A stretch of 64,000 nucleotides of DNA from Vreelandella subterranea (GCF_900111305.1 NZ_FOGS01000005.1:1-64000); one strand, 5' to 3'. Counted from the stretch's first letter, positions 40,761-54,851 are shown. Notes: a model not told the origin generated them from the letters alone. Numbers and translations: made by a program.

Positions 40761-41087
40761 ATGAGCTTGTCACAGGCACAAAAGAAAGCATTTCGCAGCA
40801 TTGGTCACCATTTGAATCCGGTCGTCACCGTTTCAGAGAACGGCGTCTCGGACAATTTACTGGCTGAACTCGACCGTGCGCTCAAAGACCACGAACTGAT
40901 CAAGGTAAAGCTGGCATTGCCGGAACGCGATGATCGCGCCGCCATGCTCGAGGAACTGATCAACCACAGCCAATCAGAACCGGTTCAGACCATCGGCAAG
41001 ATGGCGCTGCTTTATCGCCGCAATCCGCAAGTGAACCCGAAGCTCTCGAACATCAAACGCTTCGAAAATCACCACGGCCGCCACTGA
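40761..41087 (+). CDS. yhbY: Ribosome assembly RNA-binding protein YhbY (CRM domain)
   Basis: 108-residue single CRM-domain protein that associates with pre-50S particles. It begins MSLSQAQKKAFRSIGHHLNPV and contains KDHELIKVKL and the GKMALLYRRNP segment typical of YhbY. It diverges from rlmE and converges on greA behind a strong bidirectional terminator. Confidence 0.93.
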   Translation: MSLSQAQKKAFRSIGHHLNPVVTVSENGVSDNLLAELDRALKDHELIKVKLALPERDDRAAMLEELINHSQSEPVQTIGKMALLYRRNPQVNPKLSNIKRFENHHGRH

Positions 41088-41132
41088 ATCTCGCCTGAGC
41101 TAGACGCCAGTATGCCCCACTCGCCGTCATAC

Positions 41133-41169
41133 AAAACACCCCCGCAGCCATGGTTGCGGGGGTGTTTTT
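41133..41169. terminator. Bidirectional terminator between yhbY and greA
   Basis: A perfect 14-bp stem (AAAACACCCCCGCA / TGCGGGGGTGTTTT) with an 8-nt loop has T-runs on both strands. It serves the convergent yhbY (plus) and greA (minus). Confidence 0.88.
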
Positions 41170-41189
41170 CTTCATGCTTCCAGCTTGAG

Positions 41190-41662
41190 TCAGAGGTGCT
41201 CAACGCTCTCGATCTCGTACTCGACGTCGCCACCCGGGGTCGTCACCACGACCGCATCGCCTTCCTCTTTACCGATAAGCGCACGGGCAATCGGTGATGT
41301 CACCGAGATGAGCCCTGACTTAATATTGGCTTCATCTTCACCCACAATCCGGTACGTCACCTGAGCGTCGGTGTCCAGATTGAGCAGCGATACCGTCACG
41401 CCAAAAATCACCTTCCCGGTCTTGGGCAGCTTGGTAACATCGATCACCTGGGCGCCTGACAGCTTGCTTTCAATTTCCTGGATACGCCCTTCGATAAACC
41501 CCTGCTGCTCCCGTGCGGCATGATACTCGGCGTTTTCCTTAAGGTCGCCGTGCTCACGCGCTTCAGCAATAGCCGCAATCACCTGGGGGCGCGCCTCGCT
41601 CTTGAGGTGATTGAGTTCATCACGAAGACTTTTCTCGCCCGCTACCGTCATCGGGACCTTAT

Positions 41663-41666
<4 letters not shown>
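41190..41666 (-). CDS. greA: Transcription elongation factor GreA
   Basis: Secondary-channel factor that stimulates transcript cleavage by stalled RNA polymerase. An N-terminal coiled coil ([33 protein letters not shown]) with acidic tip residues and a C-terminal FKBP-like domain are visible. Length 158 residues. The start overlaps the carB stop by 4 bp, so it is in the carAB transcript, a common arrangement in Pseudomonas relatives. Confidence 0.96.
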
Positions 41667-44893
<3,227 letters not shown>

Positions 44894-44965
44894 AACGGTT
44901 CCCGCAAAAAATGGTGGCGATGAGCGACAAAAGACGACGATGGATGGCGGCAGCCAAGGGTTGCG

Positions 44966-46126
44966 TTAGCGCCGCGCCTGCATCATGGCGATAAAGCGAT
45001 CGAATAGCGGTGCCACATCGCGCGGACCGGGGCTGGCTTCCGGGTGCCCCTGGAAGCTGAAGGCCGGACGGTCAGTACGCTCGACCCCCTGCAAGGTGCC
45101 ATCGAACAGCGAACGGTGCGTGGCACGCAGGTTATCCGGCAAGCTCGCTTCGTCTGCCGCAAAGCCGTGGTTCTGGCTGGTGATCATCACCGCGCCGCTA
45201 TCCAGGTCCTGCACCGGGTGGTTGGCACCGTGATGGCCGTGGCCCATCTTGACGGTTTTCGCCCCCGAGGCCAGCGCCAGCAGTTGGTGGCCCAGGCAAA
45301 TACCGAACACCGGCGTGTCGGTTTCCAGCACGTCCTGAATGGCTTTGATGGCGTAGTCGCAGGGCTCCGGGTCGCCCGGGCCGTTGGCCAGGAAGACGCC
45401 ATCCGGGTTCAGCGCCATGACCTCGGCGGCAGGCGTTTGCGCGGGCACCACCGTCAGACGGCAGCCGCGTGACGCCAGCATGCGCAGGATGTTGAATTTC
45501 ACACCGTAGTCGTACGCCACTACATGGTAGGGGCGGTCACCTTGCGTCGCATCCGCATAACCTTCACCCAGCGCCCACTCGCCCTCCGACCACTCATAGA
45601 TCGCTTTGCAAGACACTTCCTTGGCAAGGTCCATACCCTTCAGGCCCGGAAACGCGCGGGCGGCTTCCAGCGCTCGCGCTACCGCATCATCGCCCTCGGC
45701 ATCAGCGCCCGCCAGAATTGCCCCGTTCTGAGCGCCCTTATCGCGCAAGATGCGCGTCAGTCGGCGGGTGTCGATATCGGCAATGCCCAGGACGTTCTGG
45801 CTTTTCAGATAGTCTGAAAGCGTTTGCTCGGAGCGGAAACTGCTGGCCAGCAGCGGGAGGTCGCGAATCACCAGACCTGCAGCGGCAATCGAGGCGGATT
45901 CCACATCTTCACTGTTAGTGCCGGTATTGCCGATATGCGGGTAGGTGAGCGTAACGATTTGGCGGGTATAGGATGGGTCGGTGAGGATTTCCTGGTAGCC
46001 GGTCATGGCTGTATTGAACACCACCTCACCGCTTGTGACGCCATCCGCGCCAATGGCGGTCCCGTGGAAGACACTGCCATCTTCCAGAGCCAGTATTGCG
46101 GGTTTGCTCAATGCGGGGCTATTCAA
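44966..46126 (-). CDS. carA: Carbamoyl-phosphate synthase small subunit
   Basis: Glutaminase subunit supplying ammonia to CarB. The N-terminal CPSase domain ([14 protein letters not shown]...[16 protein letters not shown]) is followed by a class I glutamine amidotransferase domain with the catalytic Cys in [11 protein letters not shown] and the His in [11 protein letters not shown]. Length 386 residues. The start appears to be TTG at 46126 with GGGAGGAT about 8 bp upstream; no ATG fits. A long hairpin with T-run lies upstream. Confidence 0.95.
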   Translation of the reverse strand: MNSPALSKPAILALEDGSVFHGTAIGADGVTSGEVVFNTAMTGYQEILTDPSYTRQIVTLTYPHIGNTGTNSEDVESASIAAAGLVIRDLPLLASSFRSEQTLSDYLKSQNVLGIADIDTRRLTRILRDKGAQNGAILAGADAEGDDAVARALEAARAFPGLKGMDLAKEVSCKAIYEWSEGEWALGEGYADATQGDRPYHVVAYDYGVKFNILRMLASRGCRLTVVPAQTPAAEVMALNPDGVFLANGPGDPEPCDYAIKAIQDVLETDTPVFGICLGHQLLALASGAKTVKMGHGHHGANHPVQDLDSGAVMITSQNHGFAADEASLPDNLRATHRSLFDGTLQGVERTDRPAFSFQGHPEASPGPRDVAPLFDRFIAMMQARR

Positions 46127-46248
46127 AACAAGATCCTCCCAGACTGGTGGGAGCCTGTGGGCGCAGGCTCAGCAATTTCTTCATTATCCACGACGCTCAT
46201 TCTTTAAAACTATCGTCATTGAAGCTGTCGCCATTAAAACAACGGCCG

Positions 46249-46293
46249 TAAAAAAGCGGGATGACGCCGATAAAAATCGGTTTCATCCCGCTT
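46249..46293 (-). terminator. Hairpin with T-run between dapB and carA (terminator or attenuator)
   Basis: An 11-bp outer stem (AAGCGGGATGA / TCATCCCGCTT) encloses an inner CCGAT/ATCGG stem. The minus-strand 3' side runs into TTTTTT. It lies 210 bp behind dapB and about 125 bp before carA. It may end the dapB transcript or attenuate carAB. The rest of 46294-46502 shows nothing I can assign. Confidence 0.7.
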
Positions 46294-46502
46294 GTTGTTC
46301 TCATCCATGGCTAACCGTCATGGTGCAGCGATTAGCTATCTCTCTAATCTGGGGCCAGTGCAACAAGCGCGGTGCTTTCGCTGCAGACATTTTGCTGCCT
46401 GAAGGCAGCCACTAGGCCAAAATTTTTGGAATGTTACAGGAATTTCTGGCCCAAGACTACCCCTCAGTGACCGGACGGCCCTATCGCAGGCGCGTGGCTT
46501 AT

Positions 46503-47339
<837 letters not shown>

Positions 47340-47407
47340 TCAATATAAAGGGAATATAGGCAGGCGATTATAACAGACCCACCGCCCTATTCGACGCCGG
47401 GCCTCGC

Positions 47408-47689
47408 TCAGTTTTCCCAAATGATGACCAGGTTTTCATCACCGGCCATACGTACCAGGTGCCGCTCCACGATACCTTCCAGTTCATCCAGGTGGCCTTC
47501 CTCCAGTGTTTCGATTGCCACCGTCAAGGTTTCGACATCGGCTCGCATCAGGCAAGTACCGGAAGCAAAGTGGACTTTAACCTCTTGCTCGAGATGCTCG
47601 ACCTCAAACTCGTGCGCCCAGTGCCTGCACAAGCGATTCATCAAGCGCTCACCAGAGGACGTCGCGATTTCAGCACGGGATAGCGGCAT
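47408..47689 (-). CDS. DUF2218 family protein
   Basis: 93-residue protein of the DUF2218 type, recognised by the pattern of an N-terminal S/T-A-x-I-A-T segment, a central LCRHWAHEFEV region, a short beta-rich middle part and a conserved C-terminal FA/MAGDE-N/L-x-I-x-W end. The ATG at 47689 follows GGGAGA. No catalytic motif is visible and the function is unknown; relatives are sometimes near siderophore or metal genes, but no such context exists here. Confidence 0.7.
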   Translation of the reverse strand: MPLSRAEIATSSGERLMNRLCRHWAHEFEVEHLEQEVKVHFASGTCLMRADVETLTVAIETLEEGHLDELEGIVERHLVRMAGDENLVIIWEN

Positions 47690-47906
47690 GCTGCATTCTC
47701 CCAAAGAAGTGGCAAGTGAGTACCTACTAGCCTAATGCGCGTAACAACAAGTGCCAAGCAGCGTTTGCCCCCCGGACGTGAACCGGCGTTAATGGGTTAC
47801 CCTGCGACAGCCAACACCACTTCCACGATAATTATCTTTTTTGTAAATTTGAATCAATCCCATATCATGATTTGTTAATTCATTATTTTCTAAGGCAGCC
47901 CACAGT

Positions 47907-48806
47907 TTATCGTCGAAGAGGCCATTTAAGCCGCCGCCCTTCCATGGCGGCCAGCGCCACCCCGCTCAGCATCAGCGGGAGTGCCAGCAGAAAAGCACTC
48001 GAGACAGGTATCCCGAACAGCACCCAATCCGCCAACACGGGCCAAACCAGGGCAATATACTCAAAGGGCGCCAGGCGGGACGCCTCCGCGTAGCGTAACG
48101 CCAGCGTCATCGCGATATGCGCCGCCCCGCCAAACAGGCCCGAGAGCACCAGCAACCCAAACTCGCTCGGGCTAAGCGCCGCCCAGCCAAGAGGCAGGGT
48201 TGCAAGTCCCGCCAGCGACGACACCAGAATAAAGTAGAACGCGATGGAAGCCGCCGTTTCCGTGCGTGAAATCCGCCGAACGGTCAACAGCGCCCCTGCC
48301 GTTAACAGGGCGCTGAGCGCGCCTAGCGCATAGCCCGCCAACTGCCCATCCGCCCCGTCCGCACTCAGCCCTGGCAACACCAACACCGCCATCCCGCCAA
48401 GGGCCAGCACAATAGCCCCCGCCCGATAGAGCGAAAACCGTTCACCCAGCAGTAATATCCCGCCCACCGCCATGAACACAGGCGTCAACTGGGCGAGCAG
48501 CGTGGCTTCGGCAACCGGCAACAACGCAACCGTCGCAAAGGACGCAAACATCGCCGCCGCCCCCAGCCCCGATCGCAGGGCATGGCCCAGTGGGCGACGC
48601 GTTGCCAGGCCACGGGGAAATTCATGGCGCAGGACGAGAAACACCATGATCGGCAACAACGCAAACAGCGAGCGGAAAAACACCGACTGACCGACCGGCA
48701 CGGCGTCGCTGACCGCCTTGATGCTGACCAGCATGCCGGTAAACAACAGACCTGACAGAACCCTGAGCAAAATCCCTTTGGCAGGCCTATCCTGGAGGTT
48801 ATTCAT
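47907..48806 (-). CDS. EamA/DMT family transporter
   Basis: About ten hydrophobic segments in two EamA repeats of roughly 140 residues each, the drug/metabolite transporter architecture. An N-terminal FRSLFALLP and a C-terminal RYAEASRLAPFEYIALVW are typical of the RhaT/PecM/SAM-transporter side of the family. Length 299 residues from the ATG at 48806; a GTG at 48818 is possible. The substrate is unknown. It lies just behind the dnaJ terminator. The 217 bp between its 3' end and the DUF2218 start hold nothing recognisable. Confidence 0.82.
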   Translation of the reverse strand: MNNLQDRPAKGILLRVLSGLLFTGMLVSIKAVSDAVPVGQSVFFRSLFALLPIMVFLVLRHEFPRGLATRRPLGHALRSGLGAAAMFASFATVALLPVAEATLLAQLTPVFMAVGGILLLGERFSLYRAGAIVLALGGMAVLVLPGLSADGADGQLAGYALGALSALLTAGALLTVRRISRTETAASIAFYFILVSSLAGLATLPLGWAALSPSEFGLLVLSGLFGGAAHIAMTLALRYAEASRLAPFEYIALVWPVLADWVLFGIPVSSAFLLALPLMLSGVALAAMEGRRLKWPLRR

Positions 48807-48830
48807 GATGCGCAGCACTCCCCATACAGC

Positions 48831-48856
48831 AAAAACCCCCGGCGAACCGAGGGTTT
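48831..48856 (-). terminator. Intrinsic terminator after dnaJ
   Basis: On the minus strand AAAACCCTCGG, a TTCG loop and CCGGGGGTTTTT form an 11-bp stem with one wobble, followed by T residues, 37 bp behind dnaJ. Confidence 0.75.
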
Positions 48857-48892
48857 TGAGCTTAACCGGCGACTAATGCCATTAGTCCGGCA

Positions 48893-50044
48893 TTACGGCT
48901 TCATCTCTTCAAAAAACTTCTTCACGCTGTCGAAGAAGCCGGTTTTCTTGGGTGAGTGATGGCTATTGCTGCCTTCCAGGCTTTCCTGGAACTGGCGCAG
49001 CAGACGCTTCTGCTCCTCGCTGAGCTTGACGGGCGTTTCCACCACGACTTTGCACAGCAGATCGCCAGGGACACCACCGCGAACCGGTTTGACGCCCTTG
49101 CCCTTGAGCCGGAACATCTTGCCGGTTTGGGTTTCCGGCGGAATCTTCAGCTTCACTCGGCCATCGAGCGTCGGCACTTCCAGCTCACCGCCCAAGGCCG
49201 CATCGACGAAGTTGATCGGCACGTCACATTGCAGGTGCTTGCCGTCACGCTGGAAGATATGGTGCGGCTTGATGGCCACCTGGACGTACAGGTCGCCGGG
49301 CGGGCCGCCATTGATACCACTTTCGCCTTCCGCGTTCAGGCGGATACGGTCGCCGGTATCCACACCCGGTGGGATTTTCACCGACAGTGTCCGGGTCTCG
49401 CGCACGCGCCCTTCGCCGTTACACTTGTGACACGGCACCTTGATGTGCTGGCCTGAGCCATGGCAGGTCGGGCAGGTTTGCTGAACCGCAAAAAAGCCCT
49501 GCTGCATACGCACCTGGCCGTGACCATGGCAGGTGGGGCAGGTGTCCTTGCTTGACCCCGGCTCGGCGCCACCGCCGTCACAGCGGTCGCATTCGATATG
49601 CCGTGGCACACGGATATCAACCGTGGTGCCGGCAACGGCATTTTCCAGATCCAGTTCCAGGTTGTAGCGCAGGTCAGAACCGCGCGCCGGAGCATTGGGA
49701 CCACGACGACGACCGCCGCCACCGCCGAAAATATCGCCAAACACATCGCCGAAGATGTCGCTGAAATCGCCAGCGCCACCGCCGCCGAAACCACCGCCAC
49801 CAAAGCCTCCGCCTTGGCCGTCTACGCCGGCATGACCAAACTGGTCGTAGGCCGCACGTTTTTCGCTGTCGGTCAGGACTTCGTAGGCTTCCGACACTTC
49901 GCGGAATTTTTCCGCCGCGGTATCGTCTTCCGGGTTGCGGTCAGGGTGATATTTTTGCGCAAGGCGACGGTAGGCTTTCTTGATCTCTTTCTGATCAGCC
50001 CCTTTGTCGACACCCAGGATTTCGTAATAATCGCGTTGGGACAT
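48893..50044 (-). CDS. dnaJ: Chaperone protein DnaJ
   Basis: Hsp40 co-chaperone that stimulates DnaK. J domain with HPD at residues 33-35, a Gly/Phe-rich linker (about 75-105), four CxxCxGxG zinc repeats ([32 protein letters not shown]) and C-terminal substrate domains. Length 383 residues. It follows dnaK after 191 bp containing short tandem repeats and a weak hairpin. Confidence 0.97.
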   Translation of the reverse strand: MSQRDYYEILGVDKGADQKEIKKAYRRLAQKYHPDRNPEDDTAAEKFREVSEAYEVLTDSEKRAAYDQFGHAGVDGQGGGFGGGGFGGGGAGDFSDIFGDVFGDIFGGGGGRRRGPNAPARGSDLRYNLELDLENAVAGTTVDIRVPRHIECDRCDGGGAEPGSSKDTCPTCHGHGQVRMQQGFFAVQQTCPTCHGSGQHIKVPCHKCNGEGRVRETRTLSVKIPPGVDTGDRIRLNAEGESGINGGPPGDLYVQVAIKPHHIFQRDGKHLQCDVPINFVDAALGGELEVPTLDGRVKLKIPPETQTGKMFRLKGKGVKPVRGGVPGDLLCKVVVETPVKLSEEQKRLLRQFQESLEGSNSHHSPKKTGFFDSVKKFFEEMKP

Positions 50045-50094
50045 GGGTCCTACGCCTCTTGGTTAGCTACGCATTCAACTGCACATTTAACTAT

Positions 50095-50150
50095 GTGTTA
50101 ACGACATAGTGTTAACGTCAGAGTATTTAAGACACAGTATTTAACGACAC
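50095..50150. repeat. Four imperfect 14-bp tandem repeats between dnaK and dnaJ
   Basis: Consecutive units GTGTTAACGACATA, GTGTTAACGTCAGA, GTATTTAAGACACA and GTATTTAACGACAC lie at 50095-50108, 50109-50122, 50123-50136 and 50137-50150. Units 1-2 share 11 of 14 bases and units 3-4 are similarly close. They are AT-rich compared with the surroundings and lie 50 bp upstream of the dnaJ start. A role is unknown. Confidence 0.75.
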
Positions 50151-50177
50151 ATCAAAGCCTTGTGCGTCTTGGACGTG

Positions 50178-50208
50178 GAAACAGCAACGCGGGAGTTGCC
50201 CCCCGCGT
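50178..50208 (-). terminator. Weak hairpin after dnaK
   Basis: A 7-bp stem (ACGCGGG / CCCGCGT, 50187-50193 and 50202-50208) with an 8-nt loop is followed on the minus strand by TGCTGTTTCC. The T content is low, so it may be only a partial terminator or a processing/stability hairpin between dnaK and dnaJ. Confidence 0.4.
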
Positions 50209-50235
50209 CGCCGCCTACCTCGTCAGAAAGAGCAC

Positions 50236-52170
50236 TTACTGCTTTTTCTGATCGTCGTTGACTTCTTCATACTCGGCGTCGACCACGTCTTCATCGGGCT
50301 TGGCGTTAGCCTGGTCAGCACCTTCCTGACCCGGCTGCTCAGCGCCCTCTGCCTGTTCGGCGTACATCTTCTGCGCCAGTTGGCCGGAGGCTTCCGTGAG
50401 CGCGTCAAGCTTCTGCTGGATCAACTCCTGGTCGTCGCCCTTGGTGGTTTCTTCCAGTTCGCTGATCGCCGTCTCGATGGACTGTTTCTCGTCATCGGTT
50501 GCCTTGTCACCGGCTTCTTCCAACGTTTTGCGGGTGGCATGGATCATGCCGTCCGCCTGGTTACGCAACTGCACCAGCGCCTCGAACTTCTTGTCTTCGT
50601 CAGCGTGAGCTTCGGCGTCGCGTACCATCTGCTCGATCTCGTCTTCGGTCAAGCCGCTGGAGGCCTTGATGACGATCGACTGCTCCTTGCCGGTCGCCTT
50701 GTCCTTCGCGGAGACGTTCAGGATACCGTTGGCATCCAGGTCGAAGGCCACCTCGATCTGCGGCACACCGCGCGGCGCCGGTGGAATATCGGCAAGGTCG
50801 AAACGACCCAGCGACTTGTTCTGCGACACTTGCTTGCGCTCACCCTGGACGGCGTGGATGGTGACCGCCGTCTGGTTGTCATCCGCCGTGGAGAAGGTCT
50901 GCGTCTTCTTGGTCGGAATGGTGGTGTTCTTCTCGATCAGCGGTGTCATCACGCCACCCAGGGTTTCGATACCCAGGGTCAGCGGCGTCACGTCGAGGAG
51001 CAGCACGTCTTTCACGTCGCCACCCAGAACACCGCCTTGAATAGCGGCACCTACGGCCACGGCTTCATCCGGGTTGACGTCTTTACGTGCGTCCTTGCCG
51101 AAGAACTCAGCGGCTTTCTGCTGAACCAGCGGCATGCGCGTCTGACCGCCAACCAGAATGACGTCGTCAATTTCAGATGCGGATAGGCCAGCATCTTTCA
51201 GAGCCATCTTGCATGGCTCCATGGAACGCTGTACCAGGTCGTCCACCAGCGACTCGAGCTTGGCGCGGGTCACTTTCACGTTCAGGTGCTTCGGACCGGT
51301 GTTATCCGCCGTGATGTACGGCAGGTTAACGTCGGTCTGCTGAGCGCTGGAAAGCTCGATCTTCGCTTTCTCGGCCGCTTCTTTCAGACGCTGCATGGCC
51401 AGGTTGTCGCCGGACAGGTCGATGCCGCTGTCGGACTTGAACTGGTCAACCAGATAGTTGATCAGCGCCAGATCGAAGTCTTCGCCGCCCAGGAAGGTGT
51501 CACCGTTGGTGGCCAGCACTTCGAACTGGGTTTCACCGTCGACATCGGCCACTTCGATGATGGAAATATCAAAGGTACCGCCGCCCAGGTCGTATACCGC
51601 GATGGTCTTGTCACCGCGTGACTTGTCCATGCCATAGGCAAGCGCCGCTGCGGTCGGCTCGTTGATGATGCGCTTGACGTCCAGACCGGCGATGCGGCCC
51701 GCATCCTTGGTGGCCTGGCGCTGGCTGTCGTTAAAGTAGGCCGGTACGGTGATAACCGCTTCGGTGACGGTTTCGCCGAGGTAGTCCTCTGCCGTCTTCT
51801 TCATCTTCTTGAGCACTTCCGCACTTACCTGCGGCGGCGCCATCTTCTGGCCTTTCACTTCTACCCAGGCATCACCGTTATCGGCTTCGGTGATCTTGTA
51901 GGGCACCATCTTGATGTCTTTCTGGACAACGTCGTCTTTAAAACGACGACCGATCAGACGCTTGATGGCATAAAGCGTATTTTCGGGGTTGGTGACCGCC
52001 TGGCGCTTGGCGGCCTGACCAACGAGCGTCTCACCGTCTTCGGTGTACGCAATGATGGACGGGGTGGTACGGCCACCTTCTGCGTTTTCAATGACTTTTG
52101 CACTGTCGCCATCGAGCACCGATACACAAGAGTTTGTGGTGCCCAAATCAATACCAATAATGCGTCCCAT
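50236..52170 (-). CDS. dnaK: Chaperone protein DnaK (Hsp70)
   Basis: ATP-driven folding chaperone. The nucleotide-binding domain begins [16 protein letters not shown] and contains [13 protein letters not shown] and [11 protein letters not shown]; the substrate domain and helical lid follow, ending in the acidic EYEEVNDD-type tail. Length 644 residues. It has its own sigma-32 promoter upstream (52243-52270) and follows grpE. Confidence 0.97.
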   Translation of the reverse strand: MGRIIGIDLGTTNSCVSVLDGDSAKVIENAEGGRTTPSIIAYTEDGETLVGQAAKRQAVTNPENTLYAIKRLIGRRFKDDVVQKDIKMVPYKITEADNGDAWVEVKGQKMAPPQVSAEVLKKMKKTAEDYLGETVTEAVITVPAYFNDSQRQATKDAGRIAGLDVKRIINEPTAAALAYGMDKSRGDKTIAVYDLGGGTFDISIIEVADVDGETQFEVLATNGDTFLGGEDFDLALINYLVDQFKSDSGIDLSGDNLAMQRLKEAAEKAKIELSSAQQTDVNLPYITADNTGPKHLNVKVTRAKLESLVDDLVQRSMEPCKMALKDAGLSASEIDDVILVGGQTRMPLVQQKAAEFFGKDARKDVNPDEAVAVGAAIQGGVLGGDVKDVLLLDVTPLTLGIETLGGVMTPLIEKNTTIPTKKTQTFSTADDNQTAVTIHAVQGERKQVSQNKSLGRFDLADIPPAPRGVPQIEVAFDLDANGILNVSAKDKATGKEQSIVIKASSGLTEDEIEQMVRDAEAHADEDKKFEALVQLRNQADGMIHATRKTLEEAGDKATDDEKQSIETAISELEETTKGDDQELIQQKLDALTEASGQLAQKMYAEQAEGAEQPGQEGADQANAKPDEDVVDAEYEEVNDDQKKQ

Positions 52171-52242
52171 AATAAGAACCTCGTATTCGGTTGTTTCAAT
52201 ACATCAAACTGGTAGCGGGATTTCCCGCGGGGTTGCCCCTTT

Positions 52243-52270
52243 ATCTGGGGGCCACCTGAGACTTTTCAAG
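52243..52270 (-). promoter_or_regulatory. Sigma-32 heat-shock promoter of dnaK
   Basis: On the minus strand a perfect -35 CTTGAAA (52270-52264) is followed after 13 bp by CCCCAGAT (52250-52243), one base from the sigma-32 consensus CCCCATnT. It lies about 75 bp upstream of the dnaK start. Confidence 0.8.
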
Positions 52271-52293
52271 GCCCTTTTTAAGCCTTTACTGCG

Positions 52294-52932
52294 CTATGAC
52301 TCATTCGCTTTCTGACTGACCACGACCATGGCCGGGCGGACCAGACGTCCGTTCAGCAGGTAGCCTTTCTGCATGACTTCCATGACCGTATTCGGCTCCT
52401 GCTCGGGGTTCGGTACCATCGCCATGGCTTCGTGAACCTGGGGGTCAAACGGCTCGCCTTGGGGGTCGATGCTTTCAACGCCAAATTTGCCCAGCACATC
52501 GAGCTGCATCTTCAGGGTCATCGAGACCCCTTCGCGGTGCACCTCGGAGGCATCTTCCTGCATCGACTCGAGCGCTTTTTCCAGGCTGTCGATGACCGGC
52601 AGAAGCTCTTTCACAAACTTTTCCAGGGCGAATTTGCGCGCCTTTTCAGCTTCCAGCTCCGCCCGGCGGCGCACATTTTGCGCTTCGGCAGCTTCTCTTA
52701 GCGACTGATCCTTGGCTTCTGCCAGACGCTGCTCCAGGTCCTGCACCTTGGCGGCCAGAACATCAACTTCCGCCTCATCGTCGACACGATCAACAACAGC
52801 CTCGTCGTCATTAATGAGGCCTTCCAGCTCACCTTCAACCAGGCGATCTTCAGATTCCTGTTCCGGCGTCTCTGATTCCTGCTCTTGGCGAGCCAGCTCG
52901 TCATCCATCGGGGTTTGCGGTTCTTTTGCCAT
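52294..52932 (-). CDS. grpE: Nucleotide exchange factor GrpE
   Basis: DnaK nucleotide-exchange factor. A very acidic disordered N-terminus (Glu/Asp-rich to about residue 60) leads to a long coiled coil and the C-terminal GrpE domain (RPAMVVVSQ end). The ATG at 52932 has AGGAG upstream and gives 212 residues; the frame to 53079 runs over the heat-shock promoter and is rejected. It is first in the grpE-dnaK-dnaJ set and diverges from recN. Confidence 0.95.
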   Translation of the reverse strand: MAKEPQTPMDDELARQEQESETPEQESEDRLVEGELEGLINDDEAVVDRVDDEAEVDVLAAKVQDLEQRLAEAKDQSLREAAEAQNVRRRAELEAEKARKFALEKFVKELLPVIDSLEKALESMQEDASEVHREGVSMTLKMQLDVLGKFGVESIDPQGEPFDPQVHEAMAMVPNPEQEPNTVMEVMQKGYLLNGRLVRPAMVVVSQKANES

Positions 52933-53009
52933 GCCTTGCTCCTGCAACGTTCGAGAGGCGTGCGGTACGCCCAAATAATAAGTAGCAACGTGAATTGGCT
53001 CTGCATCGT

Positions 53010-53037
53010 ATATGGGGACCATAAAAGCCATCTCAAG
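53010..53037 (-). promoter_or_regulatory. Sigma-32 heat-shock promoter of grpE
   Basis: On the minus strand CTTGAGA (53037-53031) is separated by 13 bp from CCCCATAT (53017-53010), a near-perfect match to CTTGAAA-N13-CCCCATnT. Transcription would start near 53003, about 70 bp before grpE. Confidence 0.85.
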
Positions 53038-53043
53038 TGGGCA

Positions 53044-53079
53044 TTGAAGCGCGTTTTCGACTACTGTATAAAACAACAA
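53044..53079 (+). promoter_or_regulatory. recN promoter with overlapping LexA-type SOS box
   Basis: TTGAAG (53044-53049), a 17-bp spacer and TATAAA (53067-53072) form a sigma-70 promoter. CTGT-N8-ACAA (53064-53079), one base from the LexA consensus CTGT-N8-ACAG, covers the -10 element, so LexA binding would block the promoter. recN is a classical SOS gene. Confidence 0.7.
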
Positions 53080-53129
53080 TATTCAGACGCATTGACTACG
53101 CTCGTTCCGCTGCGCCTCAGGAGGCCCTC

Positions 53130-54803
53130 ATGCTGACTCAGCTTGCCATTCGAGATTACGCGATCGTTGAGCACCTGGAACTCGACCTGACCCATGGCAT
53201 GACCGCCATCACCGGCGAGACAGGGGCAGGCAAATCGATTCTGCTGGGCGCACTGGGCCTTTGCCTGGGCGAGCGCGCCGACGCAGGCAGCGTCCGCCAC
53301 GGCAGCGAACGCACTGATCTATCGGCGCGTTTTGATATTCAGCATTTACCCGCGGCCAGCGAGTGGCTTGGCAGCCGCGAACTGCCCAACGATGAATGCC
53401 TGTTAAGGCGGGTGGTAACGGCAAGCGGGCGCTCCAAGGCATGGATCAATGGACAACCGGCCACGATCAGCGACCTCAAATCGCTTGGGGAACATCTGGT
53501 GCAGATTCACGGCCAGCACGCCCACCAGGCGCTGATGCGCGAAGAAACCCATCTCGCACTGCTGGACGATTATGCGGGCCTTCGCGACATCGCCCAGCAG
53601 CTGGCCGAAACGTACCGTGACTGGCGCAGCGCCAACCGTCGCCTCAAGCAGCGCAAGGAAGCAGGTAGTGAAGTAGAAGCCAAACGGCAGCTGCTGCGCT
53701 ATCAGGTGGAGGAACTCGATCAGTTGGGCCTTGCTGAAGGCGAACTGCAAACCCTTGAAGAAGAACAACACTCCCTTGCCCACGCCGATGAAACACTCCG
53801 CGAAACGCAGTTTGCCGCTGACTGCTGCGCCAGCGATGAAGGCGGGGCACTGTCGCTGCTCAACCAGGCGTATACACATTTAAGCGCCCTGCCGGGCAGC
53901 GACAAGGGCACGCTGGCCAACACCCTGGCGATGCTCAGTGACGCGCGCATTCAGGTCGAGGAGGCCGCCAGCGAACTCAACCGCCTCGCCAGCACCACCG
54001 AACTCGACCCCGAGCGCCTGGCGTGGGTGGAAGAGCGTTTAGCGGACGTGCACCGTATTGCCCGCAAGCACCATGTGGCACCGGAAGAAGTCTGCGCACT
54101 GCATGCGGAGCTGAGCCGGGAAGTCGCCGAGCTGGATAACAGCGAGAACGACATCGAAGCCCTGGGCGCCCAGGTGGCGGAACTTCGCGAGCGCTATCGA
54201 CGTGACGCCAAGCACCTCAGCGAGGGTCGCCAGCAAGCCGCCGTCCGTTTGGGGAAGGAGGTCCAGCAGCAGCTAAGCTTCCTGGCCATGGGCAAGGCGC
54301 GCTTTGAAGTGGAGGTCACGCCCCGAGACACCCCGGCGGCAGAAGGCCTCGATCAGGTTCACTTTTTAATCAGCGCCAACCCCGGGCAGCCCGCCAGACC
54401 GCTCACCAAGGTGGCGTCCGGCGGTGAGCTTTCGCGCATCAGCCTGGCGATTCAGGTCGTCGCCGCGTCCCACTCCACCATTCCAAGCCTGGTGTTTGAT
54501 GAAGTGGACGTCGGGGTTTCCGGTGCTACCGCCGAGATTGTCGGCCAGCTGCTCCGCAAGCTGGGTGAAAACGGCCAGGTAATGACGGTCACCCACCTGC
54601 CTCAGGTGGCCGCCCAGGCTCACCAGCACCTGCACATTGAGAAACATGCCCGGCGCGATACCACCCTGACGCACATGGCCCTGCTGGATGAACAGGGCAG
54701 AGTCAGCGAACTGGCTCGCATGCTGGGCGGCGTCAAACTCTCGGACCAAACCCTGGCCCATGCCCGTGAAATGCTCAATGCCAGCCAGCGCCAACCCCAC
54801 TGA
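53130..54803 (+). CDS. recN: DNA repair protein RecN
   Basis: SMC-like ATPase in recombinational double-strand-break repair. Walker A GETGAGKS is at residues 29-36, long coiled coils occupy about 150-380, and the C-terminal signature and Walker B (VASGGELSRISLAIQVV, LVFDEVDVGVSG) are intact. Length 557 residues. The ATG at 53130 follows CAGGAGG at ideal spacing; the longer frame from 53037 crosses the LexA box. It converges on fur behind a hairpin. Confidence 0.96.
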   Translation: MLTQLAIRDYAIVEHLELDLTHGMTAITGETGAGKSILLGALGLCLGERADAGSVRHGSERTDLSARFDIQHLPAASEWLGSRELPNDECLLRRVVTASGRSKAWINGQPATISDLKSLGEHLVQIHGQHAHQALMREETHLALLDDYAGLRDIAQQLAETYRDWRSANRRLKQRKEAGSEVEAKRQLLRYQVEELDQLGLAEGELQTLEEEQHSLAHADETLRETQFAADCCASDEGGALSLLNQAYTHLSALPGSDKGTLANTLAMLSDARIQVEEAASELNRLASTTELDPERLAWVEERLADVHRIARKHHVAPEEVCALHAELSREVAELDNSENDIEALGAQVAELRERYRRDAKHLSEGRQQAAVRLGKEVQQQLSFLAMGKARFEVEVTPRDTPAAEGLDQVHFLISANPGQPARPLTKVASGGELSRISLAIQVVAASHSTIPSLVFDEVDVGVSGATAEIVGQLLRKLGENGQVMTVTHLPQVAAQAHQHLHIEKHARRDTTLTHMALLDEQGRVSELARMLGGVKLSDQTLAHAREMLNASQRQPH

Positions 54804-54851
54804 CGATGGCGGGCTGAGGGCTACTGGGCAACCGTGTATTCAAGCGCGCAA

